From Chloroflexota bacterium (GTDB taxonomy: Bacteria > Chloroflexota > Dehalococcoidia > Plut-88900), in contig JADFJI010000033.1 in assembly GCA_022566235.1 (NCBI GenBank), forward strand, positions 1 to 6,504: a stretch of DNA of 6,504 bases. The letters run 5' to 3'. The notes beneath the pieces were generated by a model. That model was given only the letters and a program-made list of their open reading frames with translations. It was not told the DNA's origin and made no database searches. Below are positions 1 through 6,038 of this stretch, piece by piece (positions within the stretch are counted from its first letter, which is position 1; every line of letters starts with the position of its first letter). The translations under genes were made by a program, and so were the position numbers.

Positions 1-694
1 CGCGAGCCCGCTGCAGTGCCTCCTGCTCCTGACCACGGTGCAATAGCAGCATGACCTCGACCGAGCGCAGGCTGGCTGCATCGGGTCGAAGCGCCAGGGC
101 GCGGTCGTAATAAGCCTGGGCGTATGAGGGATCCAACTCGATGGCCTGGGTAAGATCGTCCATCGCATCCTGATATCTTCCCTGCATGGTATACAACAGC
201 CCCCGTTCCCGATAGGGCACAGGATATGAGGGGTCCTCAGTTATGGCCTCATCGAAGGCCGTAAGGGAGAGACGAGCGTATCTATCTCTGGTCTTGGCCG
301 ACGCCAGGGCAGCCTTCCTGGAGTAGGCTATCCCGACGTTAGTACGCGCCTGCACGTCCCGGGCATCGAGTTTTAGGGCCATCTTGTAATGCTTGACGGC
401 GTTATCGATCTGGCCCATGCGCAGATAACAGGTCCCAAGGTTGTTACAGACCGACGGGTCATCGGGGGCCAGGCTTCGGGCCTCTTTGAAGTCCCGAATT
501 GCGCTATCCAGGTTGCCGAGTCCACCAAAGGCCCGCCCTCGAAGGTTGTAGCACTGGGCGTCGCGAGGGTTCAGGAGTATGGCCTCATCCAGGTGTGATA
601 TCGCATCGTCCCACCGCTCCTCATCCACCGCCTTCATACCCCGTCTCCACTCGATCACCCACTTTAGCTTCTGAAACCTGTCGAGCAACCCCAT
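1..694 (-). CDS. TPR-repeat protein, C-terminal part outside window
   Basis: The visible 231 residues are mostly helical tetratricopeptide repeats, a protein-protein interaction scaffold. Repeat-like units begin near residues 27 (RWDDAISHLDEAI), 61 (NLDSAIRDFKEA), 95 (QIDNAVKHYKMAL) and 173 (RYQDAMDDLTQAIELDP). They show the usual A/G/Y/A pattern and the closing D-P or N-P (LLNPRD, SLAPDDP, ELDPSY). Residues 122-155 break the spacing and look like a longer inter-repeat insertion. No signal peptide or membrane segment is visible in this part. The start is ATG at 694-692: GAGGG (703-707) sits 8 nt upstream and an in-frame TAA lies 18 nt upstream. A GTG two codons earlier is too close to the SD. 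The gene starts 46 nt after ureohydrolase E on the same strand, so it may be the last operon member, but TPR proteins are common and the functional link is only positional. The family call is secure; the role is unknown. Confidence 0.88.
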   Translation of the reverse strand, partial: MGLLDRFQKLKWVIEWRRGMKAVDEERWDDAISHLDEAILLNPRDAQCYNLRGRAFGGLGNLDSAIRDFKEARSLAPDDPSVCNNLGTCYLRMGQIDNAVKHYKMALKLDARDVQARTNVGIAYSRKAALASAKTRDRYARLSLTAFDEAITEDPSYPVPYRERGLLYTMQGRYQDAMDDLTQAIELDPSYAQAYYDRALALRPDAASLRSVEVMLLLHRGQEQEALQRAR

Positions 695-702
695 GGCCAC
701 AG

Positions 703-707
703 CCCTC
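703..707 (-). promoter_or_regulatory. Shine-Dalgarno of the TPR gene
   Basis: GAGGG on the minus strand lies 8 nt before the ATG at 694. This selects that ATG over the GTG at 700-698, which would leave only 2 nt of spacing. Confidence 0.55.
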
Positions 708-740
708 GATTATCGTGCCTATAAGCCGTTAAAAGCTGCC

Positions 741-1736
741 CTACGGCCCGACCTCGAAAATCCTCGGGGCCAGGTGGGCCAGCAGCAGCTCCGTGGACAG
801 CATCACAGAGCGGCCCGTGGGGTCGATCCTGGGGGACACCTCGACCAGGTCCATTGCCCCTATCGGGTAGCGGGCCAGCCCACGCAGGATGGTGGCCATT
901 ATCTGGGTGGTTATAGCGTCGTTCACTACCGACCCCGTGGCCGGGAAGAACCCTGTATCGATGAAGTCTATGTCCACCGACATATAGATATAGTCGCATC
1001 CGGCGCTGGCCCTCTCGCCGGCCTGGCGGGCCACCTCCTCCGGGCCCATTCTGTGAACGTCCGCAGCGGTGAATATCAGGCCCCCGTGCCTCTCGATGGC
1101 CAGGATAGGCTCCTCCTCGGACCAGCCCTGGACCCCGATCCAGACCATATTGGAGGGGCTGACCAGGTCTATCTCCGAAATGCGGCGGGCATTGGTGCCG
1201 TGGTTGTACTTTCCCCAGAGGGCAGTATCATCGCGAAAGTCCAGGTGGCCGTCGATGTGAATATAGCCTATGCGGATGTCCTTCCTGGCCTCGGATACGG
1301 CCCTGGTGTAACCCAGGCATGATGGGTATCCGATATAGTGATCGCCTCCGAGACAGACTGAGAAGCCTCCCCGCCGCACCACCTCGGCCACACCACCTGC
1401 GATCCCCTCTGTAGTCTTCATCACGTCCGTAGGGTAGACGTTGAAATCGCCCACATCCACCAGTCTGCTCGTCGGGGGAGGCGTGAGCCTCACGCCCGAG
1501 GCCAGGTCGATCAGCCCTTCCCCCGAGGCATTGGCCAGCCTGGCAGCCAGGCCCAGGGACCCCTCCCTGATACCCCTGGGTCCCATTCTGGTCCCGAAAC
1601 GGCTGGTGTGGGTGCTATCGTGGGGCGCACCGCCTACGACCACCATGCCGGGTTCCACCTCTTCCAGCCCGATGTAGGGCGCGTTGAGAAAAGTCGCCGC
1701 GCCGATATCACTTTCGGAAGCAGGGTGCCGAGTCAA
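741..1736 (-). CDS. Ureohydrolase E: catalytically intact arginase/agmatinase-superfamily protein
   Basis: A 331-residue ureohydrolase, close to the usual 300-330. The superfamily hydrolyses C-N bonds of guanidino or amidino groups at a two-metal site (Mn, in some members Ni), releasing urea or a related product in the cytoplasm. All expected ligands are visible: His133 in GGDHY, Asp162/His164/Asp166 in IDGHLDF, and Asp254/Asp256 in SVDIDFID. Glu299 (DLVEVSP) matches the glutamate that contacts the guanidinium group in arginase. The N-terminal loop (APHDSTHTSRFGTRMGPRGIR, in two parts at residues 37-47 and 48-56) is the usual substrate-side segment. The start is TTG at 1736-1734, overlapping the TGA of gene D (TTGA). 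No SD is apparent, so translation is probably coupled to D. TTG gives 13 residues before the shared ATF motif, exactly as in gene C. The closest relative in the window is C. The DGHLD and GGDHY variants make agmatinase or arginase naming unsafe; the substrate is unknown. Confidence 0.93.
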   Translation of the reverse strand: MTRHPASESDIGAATFLNAPYIGLEEVEPGMVVVGGAPHDSTHTSRFGTRMGPRGIREGSLGLAARLANASGEGLIDLASGVRLTPPPTSRLVDVGDFNVYPTDVMKTTEGIAGGVAEVVRRGGFSVCLGGDHYIGYPSCLGYTRAVSEARKDIRIGYIHIDGHLDFRDDTALWGKYNHGTNARRISEIDLVSPSNMVWIGVQGWSEEEPILAIERHGGLIFTAADVHRMGPEEVARQAGERASAGCDYIYMSVDIDFIDTGFFPATGSVVNDAITTQIMATILRGLARYPIGAMDLVEVSPRIDPTGRSVMLSTELLLAHLAPRIFEVGP

Positions 1737-2761
1737 GAGCCGTGTCGAGGGGTCACACCACTCGCTCCTTCCTTGCTGATCTTGGGCTCGATGAACCTGA
1801 GGAGCATATCGACGCCGAACCGCTGTCCCGTCTTACCAAGGCCCATGACCTCGACCAGGGGATTCAGGCCGCAAATGTCGATAGCGCCGACTGGGCCTCG
1901 GGCCAGCACGTCCATCGCCGCAAACATGTCGACGTTCTTCAGGCCATCGAACCTCGGGGCCCCGGTCATCGCCACGTAGCCGCCGTCCAGCACGTCAATA
2001 TCCACGCTGACGTAGACCCCGTCACACCCGCGCCCCGCTATCTCCAGGGCCCTGGATGCGATCTCACCGATCCCTCTCTCTCTAACGTCCTCGGCAGTGA
2101 ACAGTGTGACCGGCAGCTTGCGGGAGAGCTCCCAGTCCTCCAGGGGCACATATCCGTTTACCCCTACCCAGACCATGTTCTCCGGCCCGACCGCGCCGGT
2201 ATCTATGATCCTGCGGGCCGTAGCCCCCCGCCACACCTCGCCCCACAGAGGGTCCTGCCGGCCCAGGTCCAACCTGCCGGAGAACTGGATGTAGCCTATG
2301 TTTCCCCCAGACCTCTCCTTGATAGCGTCAGCATATCCCTGGACCAGGGGATAAGTGATGAAGTGATCGCCTCCCAGGATGACGGGAATTGCAGCCTGCA
2401 GGGTTATCCGTCGGGCCGCATCCCTCAACCTGGACTCCGTTACACTCCAGTCCACGTGGGAGACGGAAAGGTCGCCCAGGTCCCTTACCATATTCTTCAT
2501 CAACTCGGTATCTACCCGCACCCGGGAGTCGATCTCTATCAGGCTGCTGTCCGGGTCCGTGTGGTTCCAGAAATAGGTGGAGGTCTCGCGATAGGCCTGG
2601 GGTCCGGTCCTAGTGCCCAGCTTGTCGGTGGCCGAGACATCGAAGGGCACGCCGAGAACGCCCACCATCCCGGGCCCCAGGTTATCGATGGAGCCCCGTG
2701 GCGCTCCTATGAAAGTAAGGATACCGCCGGTCTTGGGTATCGGGCCTTTACGAATCGGCAT
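1733..2761 (-). CDS. Ureohydrolase D: degenerate paralogue lacking key metal ligands
   Basis: A 342-residue protein with the full ureohydrolase fold sequence but an altered active site. It keeps GGDH (His133), Asp165, and SVDIDVLD (Asp254, Asp256). The D-x-H-x-D motif reads SGRLD: the bridging Asp is Ser161 and the metal His is Arg163. The substrate-contacting Glu is Gly298 (DICGLNP). It should not form a normal two-metal centre, so I infer a structural or regulatory subunit rather than an enzyme. It most resembles B: residues 126-211 match B 121-206 at 72 of 86 positions. The frame is intact and the fold residues are conserved, which argues against a decaying pseudogene. The start is ATG at 2761, bounded by an in-frame TGA 6 nt upstream; no good SD is visible. 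A tail of about 14 residues follows the family C-terminus (EPKI), and its TGA overlaps the TTG start of E, so D and E are probably co-translated partners. Confidence 0.92.
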   Translation of the reverse strand: MPIRKGPIPKTGGILTFIGAPRGSIDNLGPGMVGVLGVPFDVSATDKLGTRTGPQAYRETSTYFWNHTDPDSSLIEIDSRVRVDTELMKNMVRDLGDLSVSHVDWSVTESRLRDAARRITLQAAIPVILGGDHFITYPLVQGYADAIKERSGGNIGYIQFSGRLDLGRQDPLWGEVWRGATARRIIDTGAVGPENMVWVGVNGYVPLEDWELSRKLPVTLFTAEDVRERGIGEIASRALEIAGRGCDGVYVSVDIDVLDGGYVAMTGAPRFDGLKNVDMFAAMDVLARGPVGAIDICGLNPLVEVMGLGKTGQRFGVDMLLRFIEPKISKEGASGVTPRHGS

Positions 2762-2850
2762 GATTCAGATAGTCGCCACTCAGGAAGCTTCGCAATTATC
2801 GTACCCTTCGATTGGTCAGGCACCTCGATCGATTTTAGGACCGGTTCCAG

Positions 2851-3837
2851 CTAGTGAATATCGAAGATTTTGGGAGCGATCAGCTTCAGCAGGGCTTCGG
2901 CGGCCATCCTGGGAGTCCGGCTGGTGGGGTCCAGGGGCGGCGATGTCTCCACCAGGTCCATGGAGCCAATAGGGATCTCCGATAGGGGCCCCAGTAACTT
3001 GAAGAGGGTCCTGGGGGTCATCGCTCCCATGGTCACCGAGCCGGTGCCCTCGGAGAAGCCGGCGTCTATGACGTCGATATCGAAGCTCATGTAGATGTAG
3101 TCGCAGCCCTTCATGGCCAGCTCCCCGGCCCTTCTTGCAACTGCCTCGGGCCCCATCTCCTCAATGTCCTCGCTGGTGAATATAGTGCCCCCCAGCCGCC
3201 TTATATCCTCTACCTGGTCCAGATAACAGGGGCCCTGAATGCCTATGAACACCATGCTGCTGGGGACTATGGCATCGAGCTCGGAGATCCGTCTGGCGTT
3301 GGTGCCGTTCATGTATTTACCGTAGGGCCCGTAGCCATCGGCGAAGTCCAGGTGGCCATCGATGTGGATGTAGCCCACTTTGGCGTTGGGCTGGGCTTCC
3401 CTCAGGGCCCGGGTATATCCCAGGCAGGAGGGGTAGCCCACGTAGTGGTCACCTCCCAGGCAAACGGAGAAGCCCCCCCTCCCCACCACCTCCGCCACAC
3501 CACCGGCGATCCCCTCGGTGGTCTTCATCACGTCGGCGGGGTACATGTTGAAATCCCCGACATCCACCAGCCGGGTCTCCGATGGAGGTAGAAGGGTCTT
3601 GCCGGTGGAGAGGTCTACAACACCCTGTTCCGCGGCATTCCGGAGCTTATCGGCGATGGGCATCGACGAATCGCGGATGCCCCGGGGCCCGTACCTCTCG
3701 CCGAACCGGTCCCGCATGCTGTGGGGCGCGCCGCTTATCACCGTCATGCCGGGCTTTATATCATCGAGGCCCACCAGCGGCGCTCTCATGAAGGTCGCGG
3801 GCTGAGAGAACTGTGGTGTCTCACCTGTCTTTTTCAT
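2851..3837 (-). CDS. Ureohydrolase C: catalytically intact arginase/agmatinase-superfamily protein
   Basis: A 328-residue ureohydrolase with a complete set of metal-site residues: His131 (GGDHY), Asp160/His162/Asp164 (IDGHLDF), Asp253/Asp255 (SFDIDVID). The guanidinium-contact Glu297 is also present (DLVETSP). It is the sister of E: residues 91-144 match E 93-146 at 50 of 54 positions, including an invariant run through MKTTEGIAGGVAEVV. It differs in the early loop, where C reads APHSMRDRFG and E reads APHDSTHTSRFG. C is two residues shorter and lacks the Asp and the T-S pair, which suggests a different substrate or partner contact. The start is ATG at 3837-3835, 17 nt after the stop of B; the open frame continues upstream to about 4320 only as an out-of-frame shadow of B. 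The SD is weak (GAGAC region). The tight spacing to B suggests a B-C pair. Substrate not determinable from sequence. Confidence 0.93.
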   Translation of the reverse strand: MKKTGETPQFSQPATFMRAPLVGLDDIKPGMTVISGAPHSMRDRFGERYGPRGIRDSSMPIADKLRNAAEQGVVDLSTGKTLLPPSETRLVDVGDFNMYPADVMKTTEGIAGGVAEVVGRGGFSVCLGGDHYVGYPSCLGYTRALREAQPNAKVGYIHIDGHLDFADGYGPYGKYMNGTNARRISELDAIVPSSMVFIGIQGPCYLDQVEDIRRLGGTIFTSEDIEEMGPEAVARRAGELAMKGCDYIYMSFDIDVIDAGFSEGTGSVTMGAMTPRTLFKLLGPLSEIPIGSMDLVETSPPLDPTSRTPRMAAEALLKLIAPKIFDIH

Positions 3838-3854
3838 GCTTCGCGTCTCATGGG

Positions 3855-4832
3855 TTAAGGGTAGGCCAGGGCGCTTCCGCTGAGGTACCGGATCACCAGC
3901 CAGGCCCCGAACCGCTGGCCCGTGGCCGATACCATGTTGACGGTGGGGTTCAGCCCCGTGAGGTCCAGGGCCCCGACCTTGGTCCGCTGAAATAGGTCCA
4001 TCACCTTTAGCAACTCTACGTTGGTCAAGCCGTCGAAGCCGGTCGAGCCGGTGGTGGGGACGTAGGCCCCATCCAGCACATCGAAGTCCACGCTGACGTA
4101 AATGGCCTGGCACCCCTCCCCGGCGATCTCGGCGGCCTGTTCCGCCACCTCCAGGATGCCCCGCTCCCTGACGTCCTTCAGGGTGAAAACTGAAAGCTCC
4201 CGTTCCTGGGCCATCTCCCAGTCTTCCGAGGGCAGGTAGCCGTTGACGCCGACCCACACCATGTTGCTCGGAGAGACGGCCCCCGAATCCAGGATGCGAC
4301 GGGCCGTTGCGCCCCGCCACACCCGGCCCCAGACCGGGTCCTCGTCCCCGAGGTCCAGCCGGCTGGAGAACTGGATGTAGCCTATGCCGCGCCCCGACTT
4401 CTCCTTGATGGCATCGGCGTATCCCTGAACCAGGGGGTAAGTGATGAAGTGATCGCCCCCCAGTATGACGGGTGTCGCACCGGTAAGGGCCATCTGGTAC
4501 ATGGAGTCGCGAAGGGAGGCCTCACTCCTGGGCCAGTCGAGAGGATATACGTTGAGGTCGCCCAGGTCCAGTATCTTCAATCGACTGGACATCTTCATCC
4601 TGCCGCCGGTAGTGATCTCCACCAGGTCTGACCTCTCGAAGGCCCCGGTATAGTAGCGGGAGCTATCTCTGATGGCCCGGGGCCCGTACCTGGCGCCTAT
4701 CCTGGAGGTGCAGGAGAGGTCATAGGATACGCCGGCGATAGCCACCATGCCCTCCTTAAGGTGCTCCACATCGCCTTCGGGGAGCCCCAGGAAAGTGGTG
4801 ATGCCGGCCATACCGGGATATGGAGATTGCAT
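3855..4832 (-). CDS. Ureohydrolase B: degenerate paralogue lacking key metal ligands
   Basis: A 325-residue ureohydrolase-fold protein. It keeps GGDH (His128), Asp160 and SVDFDVLD (Asp249, Asp251). The D-x-H-x-D motif reads SSRLD, with Ser156 for the bridging Asp and Arg158 for the metal His. Gly293 (DLTGLNP) replaces the substrate-binding Glu. These are the same three losses as in D. Fold residues such as the Y-D-L-S-C-T-S-R loop (37-44) and G-P-R-A-I-R (50-55) are intact, so it reads as a maintained non-catalytic subunit, probably partnering C immediately downstream. I chose ATG at 4832-4830 because AGGTGA (4841-4846) lies 8 nt upstream. An in-frame GTG at 4844 would overlap that SD and add only four residues. 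The gene is preceded by a long palindromic repeat ending 5 nt before the SD. The C-terminus (LAYP) is slightly longer and less conserved than in C and E. Confidence 0.92.
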   Translation of the reverse strand: MQSPYPGMAGITTFLGLPEGDVEHLKEGMVAIAGVSYDLSCTSRIGARYGPRAIRDSSRYYTGAFERSDLVEITTGGRMKMSSRLKILDLGDLNVYPLDWPRSEASLRDSMYQMALTGATPVILGGDHFITYPLVQGYADAIKEKSGRGIGYIQFSSRLDLGDEDPVWGRVWRGATARRILDSGAVSPSNMVWVGVNGYLPSEDWEMAQERELSVFTLKDVRERGILEVAEQAAEIAGEGCQAIYVSVDFDVLDGAYVPTTGSTGFDGLTNVELLKVMDLFQRTKVGALDLTGLNPTVNMVSATGQRFGAWLVIRYLSGSALAYP

Positions 4833-4844
4833 ATCACATATCAC
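4831..4844 (-). repeat. Tandem 7-bp repeat (GTGATAT x2) at the start of gene B
   Basis: Two exact copies of GTGATAT lie back to back between the SD and ATG of gene B, creating an extra GTG and an out-of-frame ATG. A gain or loss of one 7-bp unit would change SD-start spacing, so slippage here could affect B expression. It may be chance. Confidence 0.5.
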
Positions 4845-4846
4845 CT
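4841..4846 (-). promoter_or_regulatory. Shine-Dalgarno deciding the start of gene B
   Basis: AGGTGA on the minus strand is a strong anti-16S match, 8 nt from the ATG at 4832. It overlaps the alternative GTG at 4844-4842, which rules that codon out as the main start. It lies just downstream of the 4852-4898 palindrome, so hairpin formation could affect ribosome access. Confidence 0.7.
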
Positions 4847-4851
4847 AATCA

Positions 4852-4898
4852 ATTTGTTCCGCTCGCCCTTCGACGGGCTCAGGATGAGCGGAACAAAT
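4852..4898. repeat. Palindromic intergenic repeat with 13-bp perfect arms
   Basis: ATTTGTTCCGCTC (4852-4864) is perfectly complementary to GAGCGGAACAAAT (4886-4898), around a 21-nt centre. The centre contains a second small stem, GCCC (4865-4868) pairing with GGGC (4875-4878) around TTCGAC. The core CCTTCGACGGGCTCAGGATG resembles a dispersed CCTGAGC...TCGAAGG palindromic element that I recall from many environmental genomes, including Chloroflexota. It stands between genes A and B of the same operon, 5 nt upstream of the SD of B. It has no U-tract on either strand, so it is not a classical terminator. An mRNA-stability or processing hairpin is possible. Confidence 0.8.
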
Positions 4899-4944
4899 AC
4901 CACTCATGGTGAGCTTGCCTGTCCTGATACTCGTGACCTGTAGG

Positions 4945-4983
4945 TGCGAAGAATCTAGACCCTTCGCTTCGTTCAGGGTGACA
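4945..4983. repeat. Second dispersed-repeat-like element (TTCGCTTCGTTCAGGGTGACA type)
   Basis: The stretch contains GCGAA (4946-4950) facing TTCGC (4963-4967), then TTCGTTCAGGGTGACA. On the minus strand it reads TGTCACCCTGAACGAAGCG followed by AAGGGTCTAGATTCTTCGC, a form I recognise from memory as a common interspersed element (TGTCATTCTGAGCGAAGCG-like). It differs from the 4852-4898 palindrome, so the A-B gap has received two repeat types. No function is implied. Confidence 0.55.
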
Positions 4984-5016
4984 AAAAGGAATGTTATTAA
5001 GCGGACTGACCACTCG

Positions 5017-5997
5017 CTAGGCCCCGAAGACCCTGGGCGCGATGAGCTCGATGACGGCCTCTGCGGCCAGCCGCTCCGACCTTCCCCTTATATCCAGGGC
5101 GGGGGCCACCTCCACCACATCCAGGGCCCCGATCTTGGAGGAACCGGAGAACTCCCGCATCAGGCCCAACAGCTCTATGGGGGTGAGGCCTCCGATGACG
5201 ATGTCGCCGGTCCCCGAGGCGTATCCAGAATCAACTACCCCGATATCGAGGCTCAGGTATATTGCATCGCATCCATCTCCGGCCAGGTCCAGGGCCCGCT
5301 GGGCCGTTTTCTGGGGGCCATCAGCTCGAGCAGAATCGGCGGTGATCACCGTCATGCCCTGGGTTCGGGCTAGCTCCCACTCTTTGTAGGAGATGTAACC
5401 CTGGGTCCCGACGAACACGACGTTGCGGGGATCGACGCTGCCGCTATCCAGAATGCGGTGAAGGGTGGCCCCGTGCCAGTTTTCGCCCCAGGCCTCATCC
5501 CTCTCGGCCAGGGCCAGCTGACTGGACAGTTGAATCAAGCCCACCTTCTTGCCGAGGCCTTCGACGAACCCCTGGAACAGGGGGTAGGTGATGAAATGAT
5601 CGCCGCCAAGAAAAACGGGGAAAGCCCCTTTCTCTACTACGGTGGCAATCGCGGTGCGACAGGTGCTCAGGGTCCTGTCCAGGTCCATGGGATAGACGGC
5701 CAGGTCGCCCAGGTCCACCAGACTCATCTCCGAGGGGAGCCGGAGGGTGCGGCCCGAGGTGACATCGACCAGGGCCTTGGAGCTGGATGCCTGCAGCTGG
5801 TAGATGAAGTCTACGCTGGCTTCCCTGATGGCCCGGGGTCCCTGGCGCACCCCCTGGCGTGAGCTGGACGTGCCGTCGTGGGCCACCCCGGCCAGGGCTA
5901 CGTCGCCAGGTTTCAGGTCATGGATGGTACCCTGGGGAGCCCGTGCGAAGGTGTTGATTCCGGCAAATGAGGGTAGAAGGTCTCTTTTATAAGCCAT
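5017..5997 (-). CDS. Ureohydrolase A: most degenerate paralogue, first gene of the operon
   Basis: A 326-residue ureohydrolase-fold protein with the most altered active site of the five. GGDH (His134) and Asp251 remain. The D-x-H-x-D motif reads SSQLA, so Ser158, Gln160 and Ala162 replace Asp, His and Asp. The second Asp of S-x-D-x-D is Gly253 (SLDIGVVD). It still has Glu296 (DVVEVAP), which B and D have lost. The middle (GGDHFITYP, near 131-139) is B/D-like, while the C-terminus (EVAPALDIRGRS, AAEAVIELIAPRVF) is like C and E, so it looks mosaic or early-branching. Metal binding is very unlikely; I infer a scaffold or a protein that binds ligand without catalysis. The start is ATG at 5997-5995, with AAAGGGG 5 nt upstream and a promoter 33 nt upstream. 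The usual H-D-G-T-S-S-S-R and G-P-R-A-I-R loop motifs (40-58) are intact and the frame is open, consistent with a functional protein. Confidence 0.9.
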   Translation of the reverse strand: MAYKRDLLPSFAGINTFARAPQGTIHDLKPGDVALAGVAHDGTSSSRQGVRQGPRAIREASVDFIYQLQASSSKALVDVTSGRTLRLPSEMSLVDLGDLAVYPMDLDRTLSTCRTAIATVVEKGAFPVFLGGDHFITYPLFQGFVEGLGKKVGLIQLSSQLALAERDEAWGENWHGATLHRILDSGSVDPRNVVFVGTQGYISYKEWELARTQGMTVITADSARADGPQKTAQRALDLAGDGCDAIYLSLDIGVVDSGYASGTGDIVIGGLTPIELLGLMREFSGSSKIGALDVVEVAPALDIRGRSERLAAEAVIELIAPRVFGA

Positions 5998-6002
5998 TGA
6001 GG

Positions 6003-6009
6003 CCCCTTT
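6003..6009 (-). promoter_or_regulatory. Shine-Dalgarno of gene A
   Basis: AAAGGGG on the minus strand is separated by 5 nt from the ATG at 5997. It supports this start and fits the short leader expected from the promoter at 6030-6038. Confidence 0.6.
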
Positions 6010-6029
6010 GATGGGTTGCGGCGGGGCCG

Positions 6030-6038
6030 ATTATAGCA
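6030..6038 (-). promoter_or_regulatory. Extended -10 promoter of the ureohydrolase operon
   Basis: TGCTATAAT on the minus strand is a perfect extended -10 (TG-N-TATAAT) for the housekeeping sigma factor. At 17-bp spacing the -35 position reads AGTAGA, a poor match, which an extended -10 can tolerate. Transcription would start near 6023, giving a leader of about 26 nt that includes the SD of gene A. It is the only strong promoter seen upstream of the five genes. Confidence 0.6.

Noticed and set aside
2795..2800. GATAAT as an internal promoter before D (a similar ACGATAAT is at 709-716 before the TPR gene)
   Set aside because: Neither has a TG extension or a recognisable -35. The one before the TPR gene would start transcription past its own Shine-Dalgarno.
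1742..2854. Long plus-strand open frame of 370 codons, and similar ones at 693-1322 and 5458-5862
   Set aside because: They lie antisense to the ureohydrolase genes, and their translations are low-complexity (His, Pro, Gly, Arg) with no family motif. High GC with strong codon bias yields such shadows.
3838..4320. 161-codon N-terminal extension of gene C
   Set aside because: It overlaps B in another frame, is Gly/Arg-rich, and the family N-terminus begins at the ATG at 3837, matching the length of E.
4842..4844. GTG as the start of gene B
   Set aside because: It falls within the AGGTGA Shine-Dalgarno sequence; the ATG at 4832 has ideal spacing.
4852..4898. Rho-independent terminator after gene A
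   Set aside because: The stem is long but no T-tract follows on the minus strand, and the arms belong to an apparent dispersed repeat.
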